Source: Verrucomicrobiaceae bacterium
GTDB lineage: Bacteria > Verrucomicrobiota > Verrucomicrobiia > Verrucomicrobiales > Verrucomicrobiaceae
DNA: 64,000 nucleotides
NCBI GenBank assembly: GCA_027487315.1
Contig: JAIYDW010000245.1
Location: 1-64,000 of the forward strand
Direction: 5' to 3'
Both the position numbers and the translations under genes were made by a program. The notes beneath the pieces were generated by a model, which was not told the DNA's origin, ran no database searches, and was given only the letters and a program-made list of their open reading frames with translations. Shown here in pieces: positions 1 through 7,525 of this stretch (positions are counted from its first letter, which is position 1; each line of letters opens with the position of its first letter).

Positions 1-1631
1 GTCGCCCCTGGACCACTCGCCGCCGCCCTCAAGGTCGGCATCGAATCAAAGAAAAACTGCAACGCCTCCCGCCCCCGCTCCATATCCCCAAAATGCCACT
101 GCGCCAACCCGTGCATCAAATACCCCATCACCTCCTCCGAATCCCGACGATACCTCAGCTCCGTCACCTTCAACTTGCTCCCCCAGTTTTCCAGCAGCCG
201 CCCCCCCACCAACTTGAAAAACCCGTCCAAATCTCCCGCACCACTCTCCGACTCCGCCGCCTCCTCCTCCAATTGCTTCAACACCTTCCGCACCGCCGCC
301 TCATCCCCCAGCTCCATCTCGCAAATCGTCAAATGCACCCGCGCCCAGCTCAGCGTCGGCTGCCGCAACCCCTCCGCCAGCAACCCCTCAAAAATCACCC
401 GTCCCGCCTCCGCCTCTCCCTGAATCACTTTATCCCTCCCCTGCCGAAATCGCTCCCCCACCGTCGACTGCCCAACCGCCAAGGTCACACCCGAACCCAC
501 ACCCACACCCGTCCCCACCACCGGCGCCACCTTGATCGATTTCACCGCCCGTTCCCCCGTACTCCGCGCCAGCCACCCCACCACAAACGCCATCACCACC
601 GCCGCCGCCGCCACCAGCACAAACCGCTGCCGTCGGCTCCCCATCAGCCGCGTCACCCCCCCGGACAACCGCTCCGCCATCCGCAGTTCCTCAATCACCG
701 CCTCGTAACTCGCCTGCCGCTTCTCCGGCGAGATCGCCAGCATCCGATTCACCACCGCCACCGTCCTCGGCCGGAACGCCATCCCCGTGTCCTCCAACTC
801 CACCTTCTCCGACTTGATCCTCCGCAACTCCGACAGCGACGCCGTGTTCGCCTTATGCGGCGGCTTCCCCGTCAACGCATGATACAGCGACGCCCCCAAA
901 CTGAAGATATCACTGCGCACATCCTCTGAATTCTCGATCACCTTCTCCGGTGACACATAATACGGCGTCGCCCAGATCTCCCCGTCCTCGTCATCCTTGG
1001 AACCCGCAAAAACCGCCAATCCAAAGTCCACCACCTTCGACGTCCCCGAATCCGTGAACAAAATATTCGCTGGCTTCACATCCCGGTGCAGCAGCCCCTC
1101 CTTATGCGCCGCCTTCAGCCCCTCCGCCACCTCCAGCCCGATCCTTAGCACCTCCTCCTCTGGCAACCGCCCCTGATTCTTGATCCGCTGCTCCAAACTC
1201 CCCCCACTCACCAACTCCATCGCAATGTAAAAATACCCGTGATCCTCCCCGGTTGAATACAGCTTGATCACATTCAAGTGACTGATCTTAGCCGTCAGCA
1301 ACGCCTCCCGCTTGAAACTCTCCACCCGCACCGCATCACGGCTGAATTGCCGATTCAAAATCTTCAATGCCACACGCCGCCCCAGCGTCTCATCCTCCGC
1401 CTCAAACACCCGGCTCATCCCCCCCTCGCCAATCTGTTTGATGATCTTGAAATGATCAAAATTCCGCCGCACCCGCACCAACTGCCCACAGTGCGGACAC
1501 GCCACCTTGCTAAAAGGCTCCAGCGCCGACACATCAATCGGGTTCTGGCAAACCGGACAGACACTCACAAACGGCGATGGCACACTCTCTGGCACCCGAC
1601 AGGCATGCCATAAAATCCCCCCCACCTCCAC
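1..1631 (-). CDS. Ser/Thr protein kinase with N-terminal zinc ribbon (C-terminus outside window)
   Basis: Reading the complement gives an open frame with no stop to the left edge, so the C-terminus is missing. It begins with two zinc knuckles (CPVCQ, CPHCGQ), then a Hanks-type kinase domain: Gly-rich loop IGEGGMSRVF, ATP-binding lysine in VALKIL, catalytic loop HRDVKPANIL, and DFG in VVDFGLAVF. A hydrophobic stretch near bases 600-650 is a single transmembrane segment, followed by a periplasmic region rich in helical, TPR-like sequence. It probably senses an outside signal and phosphorylates cytoplasmic targets. No ATG fits; GTG at 1631, 1625 or 1595 are candidate starts, so the N-terminus is uncertain. 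The kinase assignment is secure; the ligand and targets cannot be read from sequence. Confidence 0.88.
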   Translation of the reverse strand, partial: MEVGGILWHACRVPESVPSPFVSVCPVCQNPIDVSALEPFSKVACPHCGQLVRVRRNFDHFKIIKQIGEGGMSRVFEAEDETLGRRVALKILNRQFSRDAVRVESFKREALLTAKISHLNVIKLYSTGEDHGYFYIAMELVSGGSLEQRIKNQGRLPEEEVLRIGLEVAEGLKAAHKEGLLHRDVKPANILFTDSGTSKVVDFGLAVFAGSKDDEDGEIWATPYYVSPEKVIENSEDVRSDIFSLGASLYHALTGKPPHKANTASLSELRRIKSEKVELEDTGMAFRPRTVAVVNRMLAISPEKRQASYEAVIEELRMAERLSGGVTRLMGSRRQRFVLVAAAAVVMAFVVGWLARSTGERAVKSIKVAPVVGTGVGVGSGVTLAVGQSTVGERFRQGRDKVIQGEAEAGRVIFEGLLAEGLRQPTLSWARVHLTICEMELGDEAAVRKVLKQLEEEAAESESGAGDLDGFFKLVGGRLLENWGSKLKVTELRYRRDSEEVMGYLMHGLAQWHFGDMERGREALQFFFDSMPTLRAAASGPGA

Positions 1632-1682
1632 CCCAATCTTTCACCCCGTGACAAACGCAAAAAACAACGTCATCTCAACGTT

Positions 1683-3002
1683 CTACACCTCATTGGCCTT
1701 CAATACCCGCAGCATGTTCCCACCGATCACCTGCCGAATCGCTTCATCCCCATGTCCGCGCATGATCATCCCTAGCGTGAAAAGCGGCCAATTGCTCCAG
1801 GCCAGACTCTGCTCCGCCTCCAGCGTCGTCACATAGTCGTCCTTCGGCCACAAATGTTCCCATCGCTCGGCACTCCCACTGGGCGCCTTCAATAGCTTCG
1901 CCCGCTCCTCCTTGTCGAAACGCGAGGTGTACGCCACATCGCACCCGATCGCCGCATGCTCCGCACCAAACCTCCGAATCAAGTAATCCAGGTGATCCAT
2001 CAACGCCAAAACATCCCCCTTACCGCCCAAAAAGCGCGGAATGCAGCACATCCCCACAAGCCCGCCCGTGTCGCAGATCGCCTTGATCGTCTCGTCCGGC
2101 TTGCCCCGAAAATGCTCATACAAAGACGCGCATGTCGTGTGACTCGCCACCATCGGCTTCGTCGAGGCCTTCGCCGCATCAAGCGCCGTCTTCCACCCGC
2201 TGTGAGCCACATCCACAATCACCCCGATCCGGTTCATCTCCGCCACCGTCGCATGCCCGAAATCACTCAGCCCACCATCATGCGGTTCACCCGCGCCATC
2301 ACCGATCGGATTCCGCCGATTGTACGTCAAATGCATCATGCGCGTCCCCAACTCATGAAAAAGCCGCACCCAACGCAGTTCATCCCGCACACTCTCCCAG
2401 TCCATCATCAGCGGCACCCCGTTCGTCGTGAAGCATAGCCCGACTTGACCCGCCTTCTTCAACGCCACCACCTCCTCCGCAGTCACCACCTTCGACAGTT
2501 CAGGCCGCATCAAATCCGTCGCCTTCGTGAAGTGCGCCAACCGCTTGATCAACCGCATCGGATCACTCCCCTCCTCGCCTGTGTTTTGAAAAACACACGT
2601 CACTCCTGCCGCGTGAAACGCCTCCAAAAACTCCTTCCTCTCCCGCTCGTTTGTCGCATTTCGACTCATCGTCATCGACTCGCGCAAATCACTCAACTCA
2701 GCCGCCGACGCCCCTCCCGCAATCGCCTCGTTCATCGTCTCCGCATCAATCGCACATCGCGGCGCAAAACCGTAGCTCTCAAACACCACCGACCCAAAAT
2801 GCAGCTCCCACGCATGCTCAATCTGCGCCTGCGTCGGCTTCAACAAGCTCAACGCAATCTCCCGTGGCTTGTCGATGGCCGGATTGCCCGTCACCCACAG
2901 CTTCTTCGCATCTTGCGAACGCACCTGAATCTGCAACCCGCTCCCCAGCGCGGCGAGCGGCAGCGTCTTGAACATCTGGCGGCGGGAAAACAGGGAACTC
3001 AT
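1683..3002 (-). CDS. M19 (renal dipeptidase-like) family protein, exported
   Basis: About 439 aa. The N-terminus SRRQMFKTLPLAALG looks like a Tat or Sec signal with a paired arginine. Membrane-dipeptidase (M19) hallmarks are present: VDVAHSGW and ASHTTC carry the two bridging/second-site histidines, and AIGCDVAY matches the late conserved Asp region. The usual N-terminal HxD metal motif is not found; the aligned place reads LHFGSVVFES. It may be a variant dipeptidase or an amidohydrolase with altered metal binding. I chose the ATG at 3002; an in-frame start at 3041 would overlap the end of the upstream lipocalin gene by 4 nt, so the two genes are probably co-transcribed. Family call fairly sure, activity unsure. 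Confidence 0.75.
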   Translation of the reverse strand: MSSLFSRRQMFKTLPLAALGSGLQIQVRSQDAKKLWVTGNPAIDKPREIALSLLKPTQAQIEHAWELHFGSVVFESYGFAPRCAIDAETMNEAIAGGASAAELSDLRESMTMSRNATNERERKEFLEAFHAAGVTCVFQNTGEEGSDPMRLIKRLAHFTKATDLMRPELSKVVTAEEVVALKKAGQVGLCFTTNGVPLMMDWESVRDELRWVRLFHELGTRMMHLTYNRRNPIGDGAGEPHDGGLSDFGHATVAEMNRIGVIVDVAHSGWKTALDAAKASTKPMVASHTTCASLYEHFRGKPDETIKAICDTGGLVGMCCIPRFLGGKGDVLALMDHLDYLIRRFGAEHAAIGCDVAYTSRFDKEERAKLLKAPSGSAERWEHLWPKDDYVTTLEAEQSLAWSNWPLFTLGMIMRGHGDEAIRQVIGGNMLRVLKANEV

Positions 3003-3037
3003 GGCAGCAAACAAACGTCCCCCCACCCTGCCACTTC

Positions 3038-3586
3038 TCACCGCGTCGGACGAATCAACTTCTCGGTCTCAAACCCCAGCGCCTTCGCCCTCGCCACCAA
3101 ATCCGCTTCCACACCCGCCGGCACCGTCGCCGTCCGCGCCAAAATCCACAAAAACTTCCGATCCGGCGTCCCCACCAGCGCCTGCTCATACCCCGGCGAC
3201 ACATACAAAATCCAGTAGTTCCCCTCCTTCGACACCGGAATCAACGGCCCAAACCACGTATCAAACCGCACCGCCAACCTCGTGTTTTCCCCCGGATTCA
3301 GCACCGTCGCCGTCCCCCGAATCTCCGCCGTCGTCCCGTCCGGCCGCGTCGCCACATTGTGCACCCCCACCTTCCCATCCGCCCGCGCCTCATAAGTCGC
3401 CGTCGCCGCATCCCCAGCCCGCTGAAACGCCATCGGCAACCGCGCAATCTCATGCCACTTGCCCGCATACCGCCCCAGATCCACCCGCCCCGCCGTCGCC
3501 AGCGAAGAACCCTTCGACCCCGAAGAGCACGCTACCCCAATCACCAAAAGCCCACCCACCAAAACAAATCGCAAAAAGTCCGTCAT
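3038..3586 (-). CDS. blc: lipocalin family lipoprotein (Blc-like)
   Basis: 182 aa with an N-terminal hydrophobic helix ending in VIGVAC, a plausible lipobox, so it is probably a lipid-anchored envelope protein. The lipocalin signature GKWHEIARLP (GxW) follows directly, and the C-terminal strand DRKFLWILAR matches the bacterial Blc/apolipoprotein D group. Members bind lysophospholipids or other hydrophobic ligands in a beta-barrel and help with envelope lipid turnover. The length is typical for Blc. It lies immediately upstream of the M19 gene on the same strand with almost no gap. The ligand is not predictable. The symbol is by family resemblance. Confidence 0.85.
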   Translation of the reverse strand: MTDFLRFVLVGGLLVIGVACSSGSKGSSLATAGRVDLGRYAGKWHEIARLPMAFQRAGDAATATYEARADGKVGVHNVATRPDGTTAEIRGTATVLNPGENTRLAVRFDTWFGPLIPVSKEGNYWILYVSPGYEQALVGTPDRKFLWILARTATVPAGVEADLVARAKALGFETEKLIRPTR

Positions 3587-3792
3587 CCCCTAACCCACAC
3601 CCACCCAGCCCCCAGTCAACCCCCAACCCACCCCATTTTCACCCCAATCCCCGCATAGTAGCCATCATCGCTCCGCGTGATGAGCCCCACCCCCTAGCGA
3701 CTAACGGCAGCGAAAACACCATCTGGATCGGCATCAAATGGTCTGCACTGGACAACTTGATTGAATCCTCCTTACTTTAGGTTCGACAAAGC

Positions 3793-3900
3793 ATGGAACC
3801 ACTTTTCATTTCACCGCCAAACGACGAAGCACTCGTTTTCTTTGAGTGGCTCTCTGCGACCCGCGCTCCATTGTCGAACGTCGTTCCGGAATCACTTTAA
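3793..3900 (+). CDS. small ORF, 35 aa, function unknown
   Basis: An ATG-to-TAA frame of 35 codons starting MEPLFISPPNDEALVFFEW lies 6 nt upstream of the DUF4304-like gene on the same strand, in the same AT-richer patch. The composition is protein-like rather than the arginine/proline-rich shadow seen in off-frames nearby. It could be a small partner protein, a leader peptide, or the decayed start of a larger gene. No family recognised. Confidence 0.35.
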   Translation: MEPLFISPPNDEALVFFEWLSATRAPLSNVVPESL

Positions 3901-3906
3901 TCGGAA

Positions 3907-4350
3907 ATGAAAACGGCTGAAGTATCTTCCATTGTTTTTCGAAAGTTGAAGCCCTTGGGAGCAACCCGAAAAGGGCGATCAACGTTTGTCCTGGAAACCC
4001 CAGATTTGCTTAAATCGATCGATATTCAAAAATCAGATTTCAGTCAACTTTGCTACCTCAACTACGGTTTCACATTGAAGCGGGTACCCACTGGTGGACT
4101 CAAAAGTCATCTGATGAAACGGGCGACGTCTAAAGATCCGCTCATAAAGGAGCAAATAGATCGTTGGCTTGACCTCGATTCAGATTTTCCCGATCACGAA
4201 AGGTTGCAGGGAATTGAATGGATCATCGATGAAATCGTGCTGCCTGAGATCCAGACGATCAACACAGAGAGTGATCTGAAAAACTTCATCCTAACATTAG
4301 ACACAATGAATCTTGTTCCAATTCGCCTCCGCGAACACTATGGACTTTAG
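3907..4350 (+). CDS. DUF4304-like protein
   Basis: 147 aa. The start (RKLKPLGATRKGRSTFV, then an IDIQKSDFSQ segment and YLNYGF) has the layout of the DUF4304 family: a 'lkplGf.kkgrtf' opening, an 'inlQkS' strand and a later 'lN.G' strand. The family is of unknown function and is often found among scattered, laterally moved genes, including toxin/immunity neighbourhoods. The base composition is clearly more AT-rich than the flanking lipocalin and typA genes, which supports import. A second small gene follows within 10 nt. Function unknown; family call moderately sure. Confidence 0.65.
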   Translation: MKTAEVSSIVFRKLKPLGATRKGRSTFVLETPDLLKSIDIQKSDFSQLCYLNYGFTLKRVPTGGLKSHLMKRATSKDPLIKEQIDRWLDLDSDFPDHERLQGIEWIIDEIVLPEIQTINTESDLKNFILTLDTMNLVPIRLREHYGL

Positions 4351-4357
4351 CCTCTTA

Positions 4358-4927
4358 ATGAAAACGAGAAGTGGGAATGCCTTGCTTCCCAGTTGGATGG
4401 TTTGGCTAATGCTGAATGCTTGCCTTATAAAACCTTGTTCATCACAAAACTCTGATGAACTTAACGACCTCTTCAGGCTAATCCGCGAGGCAAAAACGGT
4501 CCGCATCGAGGGAACCCTCGATTCCTGGATGGAGTTGAACCCAGGGCGCGCACCCATTATCGAAGCTGTAACCGACAAGAAAGACATCATCTTTTCGATA
4601 GCTAACACATTCAGCCAGAATCAGTGGATTAAGTTGAAGGAGAAGAATGATCCGGCTCAGTTTTCGACCGCTTCATCCATCTTCGTTTTGGTGGTCACGA
4701 ATTCAGAAGGAATTGAGACGAGCTTTACTGTGCTTGCTGGTTATTCTATCTGTCATGAGAAGAGCCAATGGGAAATGACTGATGAAAGTAACGGCGACAT
4801 TATTGGAGAGTTGGCAGGCCTAATTCATAGCAATCAGCAAGATTGGAAGATCAAAGACACCAGCTTGGAGGACTACAAAAAGGAACTTCGTCGATTACGA
4901 GATGAAACAAAAAGTGAACCCAAGTAG
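4358..4927 (+). CDS. hypothetical protein with hydrophobic N-terminus
   Basis: About 189 aa from the ATG at 4358, just after the DUF4304 stop. The N-terminus MKTRSGNALLPSWMVWLML followed by NACLIKPCSS looks like a weak signal sequence, perhaps of a lipoprotein (Cys in KPCSS). The rest is soluble and charged, with beta-rich stretches such as SSIFVLVVTN and a lysine/arginine-rich C-terminal helix. No family recognised. The same AT-richer composition and tight spacing suggest one two- or three-gene transcript with the DUF4304 gene. It may serve as its partner or immunity protein, but that is only context. Confidence 0.55.
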   Translation: MKTRSGNALLPSWMVWLMLNACLIKPCSSQNSDELNDLFRLIREAKTVRIEGTLDSWMELNPGRAPIIEAVTDKKDIIFSIANTFSQNQWIKLKEKNDPAQFSTASSIFVLVVTNSEGIETSFTVLAGYSICHEKSQWEMTDESNGDIIGELAGLIHSNQQDWKIKDTSLEDYKKELRRLRDETKSEPK

Positions 4928-5180
4928 ATAACTCAATGGGTTCAACACCGCGAGTAGGACTTCGCGAGAGACTCGTGTCGTTCGCCTCAGTTCATCGTGA
5001 GCTCTTCACAAACCCCGCCGTTTATCTTCAGCCCAGTGCGTCACCACAAAAACGTCACGGAATGCACCTCACAAACGCCGTCTCGGCACGCCGGAACAAT
5101 CACCCAGCAACGACCGACGCAAACACGACGCTCCCAACCTCAGTGCACGGGCTAACCCCCGCCAAAACCCCCACGTCGAA
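4928..5180. other. intergenic region, convergent gene ends
   Basis: About 250 bases between the hypothetical gene (plus strand) and typA (minus strand), which converge here. I see no gene and no strong hairpin with a T-tract; a few short complementary stretches are present. GC rises back to the chromosomal style in the second half, so the right border of the AT-richer patch lies about here. Confidence 0.5.
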
Positions 5181-7025
5181 TCAACTGTTCTCAGCCAAAT
5201 CCTTCATCTTCTTCACCTCACGCATCCGCTGCTGATGATCCAGCGTCCGCTTGCGCAAGCGAATCGACTTCGGCGTCGCCTCGACCAGCTCATCCGGTGC
5301 AATGTATTCGATCGCCCGCTCCAAACTGAAGCGAATCGGTGGCGTGAGTTGAATCCCCTTGTCACCACCCGCCGCACGGAAGTTCGTCAACTGCTTCGAC
5401 CGCGTCGGATTCACCGGCAAATCATCCGTCCGCGGATTCTCACCCACCAACATACCATCATAAACGGGATCACCCGGTGCCACGAAAAGTTTGCCCCGCA
5501 CCTGAATCGTATCCAGCGCATAGCCAGTCGCTTCGCCTGATTCCGTGCTCACCAAAGTCCCCGTCGTGCGCGTGCTCATCGCACCACAATGCGGTGCATA
5601 CTCCTTGAACAAGTGACTGAAAATCCCGTGACCACTCGTCAAGTTCATCAACTCAAACTCAAATCCAATGATCCCCCGGGTCGGAATCGTCGCCACAATC
5701 GTCGTGCTGTGGGAATGCGGCTTGATGTCGTCAATCCGCCCCTTACGAGCCGACAAACGCTTCATGATGCCACCCACATACTCTTCAGGGGATTCCACCC
5801 AAAGCGTCTCAAAGGGCTCCAACACATGCCCCTTCTCGTCCTTCTTCGTGATCGCCACCGGACGCGACACACACACTTCGAATCCCTCCCGCCGCATCTG
5901 CTCCACAATCACCGCAATCTGCATCGATCCACGCGCACTGACCGCAAAGACACCAGCCAAATCCGTGTCCCGAACCTGAATCGCCACGTTCGCCTTCGAT
6001 TCCTTCATCAGTCGGTCCCGAATTTTCCGCGACGTCACATGCTCACCCTCACGCCCACCCAAAGGCCCGTCATTCACCGAGAACTGCATCTCAATCGTCG
6101 GCGGATCAATCGCCACAAACGGCAGCGCCTCAGCCGTCGCCGATCCCCCAATCGTTTGCCCGATGTCCACATCCTCACATCCTGCCACCCCGATGATGTC
6201 ACCAGCAGTGCCCTCAGCAGTCTCGATCACACCCAGACCCGTGTATTGGAAAACCTTCGTTACTTTGAACGGCTTAGCCGCCTCACCCGGCTCCTTGCCC
6301 AACAGGAACATCCGGTCGCCGATCTTCACCGTTCCACGGTTCACCTTGCCCAGCATCACGCGGCCCACAAAATTGTCCCAGTCGATGTTACTCACCAGCA
6401 TCTGGAATTCTCCTTCCAACTCCGCCTTCGGCGCCGGAATGTGGTCCACGATCTTTTGCAGCATGAACGCCATGTCATGATGCTCGCCATCTGGCGAATC
6501 CGAAACCCATCCCGCCCGGGCACTGCCATACAGGAAAGGGGCATTGAACTGATCATCATTCGCTTCCAGTTCCAAGAAAAGCTCCAACACTTGATCGTGC
6601 ACCTTGGCTGGATCCACGTGCGGCCGGTCCATCTTGTTCACGAGAACCACGGGGCACAACCCCTGTGCAAGAGCCTTCTTCAAAACGAAACGCGTCTGCG
6701 CCTGTGGTCCCTCATAAGCGTCCACGACCAGAAGAACACCGTCCACCATCTTCATCACCCGCTCCACCTCACCACCGAAATCAGCATGGCCCGGGGTATC
6801 CACAATGTTGATGATGTGGTCGTTCCACCTCACCGAAGTGTTCTTCGCTTTGATCGTAATCCCCTTCTCCTTCTCCAAATCCATCGAGTCCATCGCACGC
6901 TCATCGATGTGCTGATTCTCACGGAAGTTGCCGCTGGCGCGCAGCAAGGTATCCACCAGCGTTGTCTTACCATGGTCAACGTGGGCGATGATCGCCAGAT
7001 TTCGAATGTTCGAGGGAAGTGTCAT
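5181..7025 (-). CDS. typA: ribosome-associated translational GTPase TypA/BipA
   Basis: About 614 aa, the normal TypA length. G-domain motifs are clear: [15 protein letters not shown] (P-loop), KGITIKAKN (switch I), [15 protein letters not shown] (G3) and VNKMD (G4). Domain II and the EF-G-like domains III and V follow ([33 protein letters not shown]), ending in the C-terminal domain specific to BipA, with a YVGG-type motif and a basic tail. It binds ribosomes and aids 50S assembly and stress adaptation. The start [16 protein letters not shown] at 7025 gives the usual N-terminus; an upstream in-frame extension to 7079 is not conserved-looking. Confidence 0.97.
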   Translation of the reverse strand: MTLPSNIRNLAIIAHVDHGKTTLVDTLLRASGNFRENQHIDERAMDSMDLEKEKGITIKAKNTSVRWNDHIINIVDTPGHADFGGEVERVMKMVDGVLLVVDAYEGPQAQTRFVLKKALAQGLCPVVLVNKMDRPHVDPAKVHDQVLELFLELEANDDQFNAPFLYGSARAGWVSDSPDGEHHDMAFMLQKIVDHIPAPKAELEGEFQMLVSNIDWDNFVGRVMLGKVNRGTVKIGDRMFLLGKEPGEAAKPFKVTKVFQYTGLGVIETAEGTAGDIIGVAGCEDVDIGQTIGGSATAEALPFVAIDPPTIEMQFSVNDGPLGGREGEHVTSRKIRDRLMKESKANVAIQVRDTDLAGVFAVSARGSMQIAVIVEQMRREGFEVCVSRPVAITKKDEKGHVLEPFETLWVESPEEYVGGIMKRLSARKGRIDDIKPHSHSTTIVATIPTRGIIGFEFELMNLTSGHGIFSHLFKEYAPHCGAMSTRTTGTLVSTESGEATGYALDTIQVRGKLFVAPGDPVYDGMLVGENPRTDDLPVNPTRSKQLTNFRAAGGDKGIQLTPPIRFSLERAIEYIAPDELVEATPKSIRLRKRTLDHQQRMREVKKMKDLAENS

Positions 7026-7206
7026 GTAGTATTTTTGGGAAAAGGGCGGGCATACTACCCGCATTCCAGCCAGACGCAAACGCCGTCTCGTTTCACTTTG
7101 CCCACAATCACTTCCGACACTGCCCTCGATAAGTTTTCAAAAAATACAAAACTCCAGTTGCATCCTTCCTGCCACCAGACATACTCCACGCCCTTGCATT
7201 TCCAAC

Positions 7207-7291
7207 GCGCGAGTGGCGGAATTGGTATACGCGCAGGATTAAGGATCCTGTGCCGAAAGGCTTGGGGGTTCGAGTCCCCCCTCGCGCACCA
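7207..7291 (+). tRNA. tRNA-Leu (anticodon AAG by structure)
   Basis: An 85-nt class II tRNA: acceptor GCGCGAG pairs with CTCGCGC at 7281-7287 and is followed by encoded ACCA. The D-stem is GCG/CGC, the T-arm is GGGGG-TTCGAGT-CCCCC, and the long variable arm is TGCC-GAAA-GGC(T). The anticodon stem CAGGA/TCCTG encloses the loop TTAAGGA, placing AAG at positions 34-36 with G37, as in leucine CUN tRNAs. The anticodon A34 is uncommon for a bacterial leucine tRNA. Confidence 0.93.
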
Positions 7292-7525
7292 CCTTTGAGA
7301 AACAAAGGCTGGCGGAAGCAAGGAAAGCGTTCTAACAAGGACGCTCGCTGCCCAGATGCAGGCACGTCTCTTACCACAATGAGTGAATGCGCTATCACCC
7401 ATCAGAACTGCAAAAACTTCGGTCCCTTAACCAAAAGGGTCGGATTCGTCACCATTATTCGTATTTGACTTAGAATCGGAACGAGATGAAACTTTTTCCT
7501 TATCCATTCCGTATCACCTGACCGC

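Noticed and set aside
93-929. Long plus-strand open frame over the left edge
   Set aside because: Arg/His/Pro-rich, and the minus strand holds a kinase with all catalytic motifs; it is an antisense shadow.
1956-3780. Several plus-strand frames of 100-270 codons
   Set aside because: They lie opposite the M19 and lipocalin genes and show the Ser/Pro-rich shadow composition of C-rich DNA.
5589-7298. 569-codon plus-strand frame across typA and the tRNA
   Set aside because: It is antisense to conserved TypA and runs into a tRNA; the sequence is His/Arg-rich with no domain.
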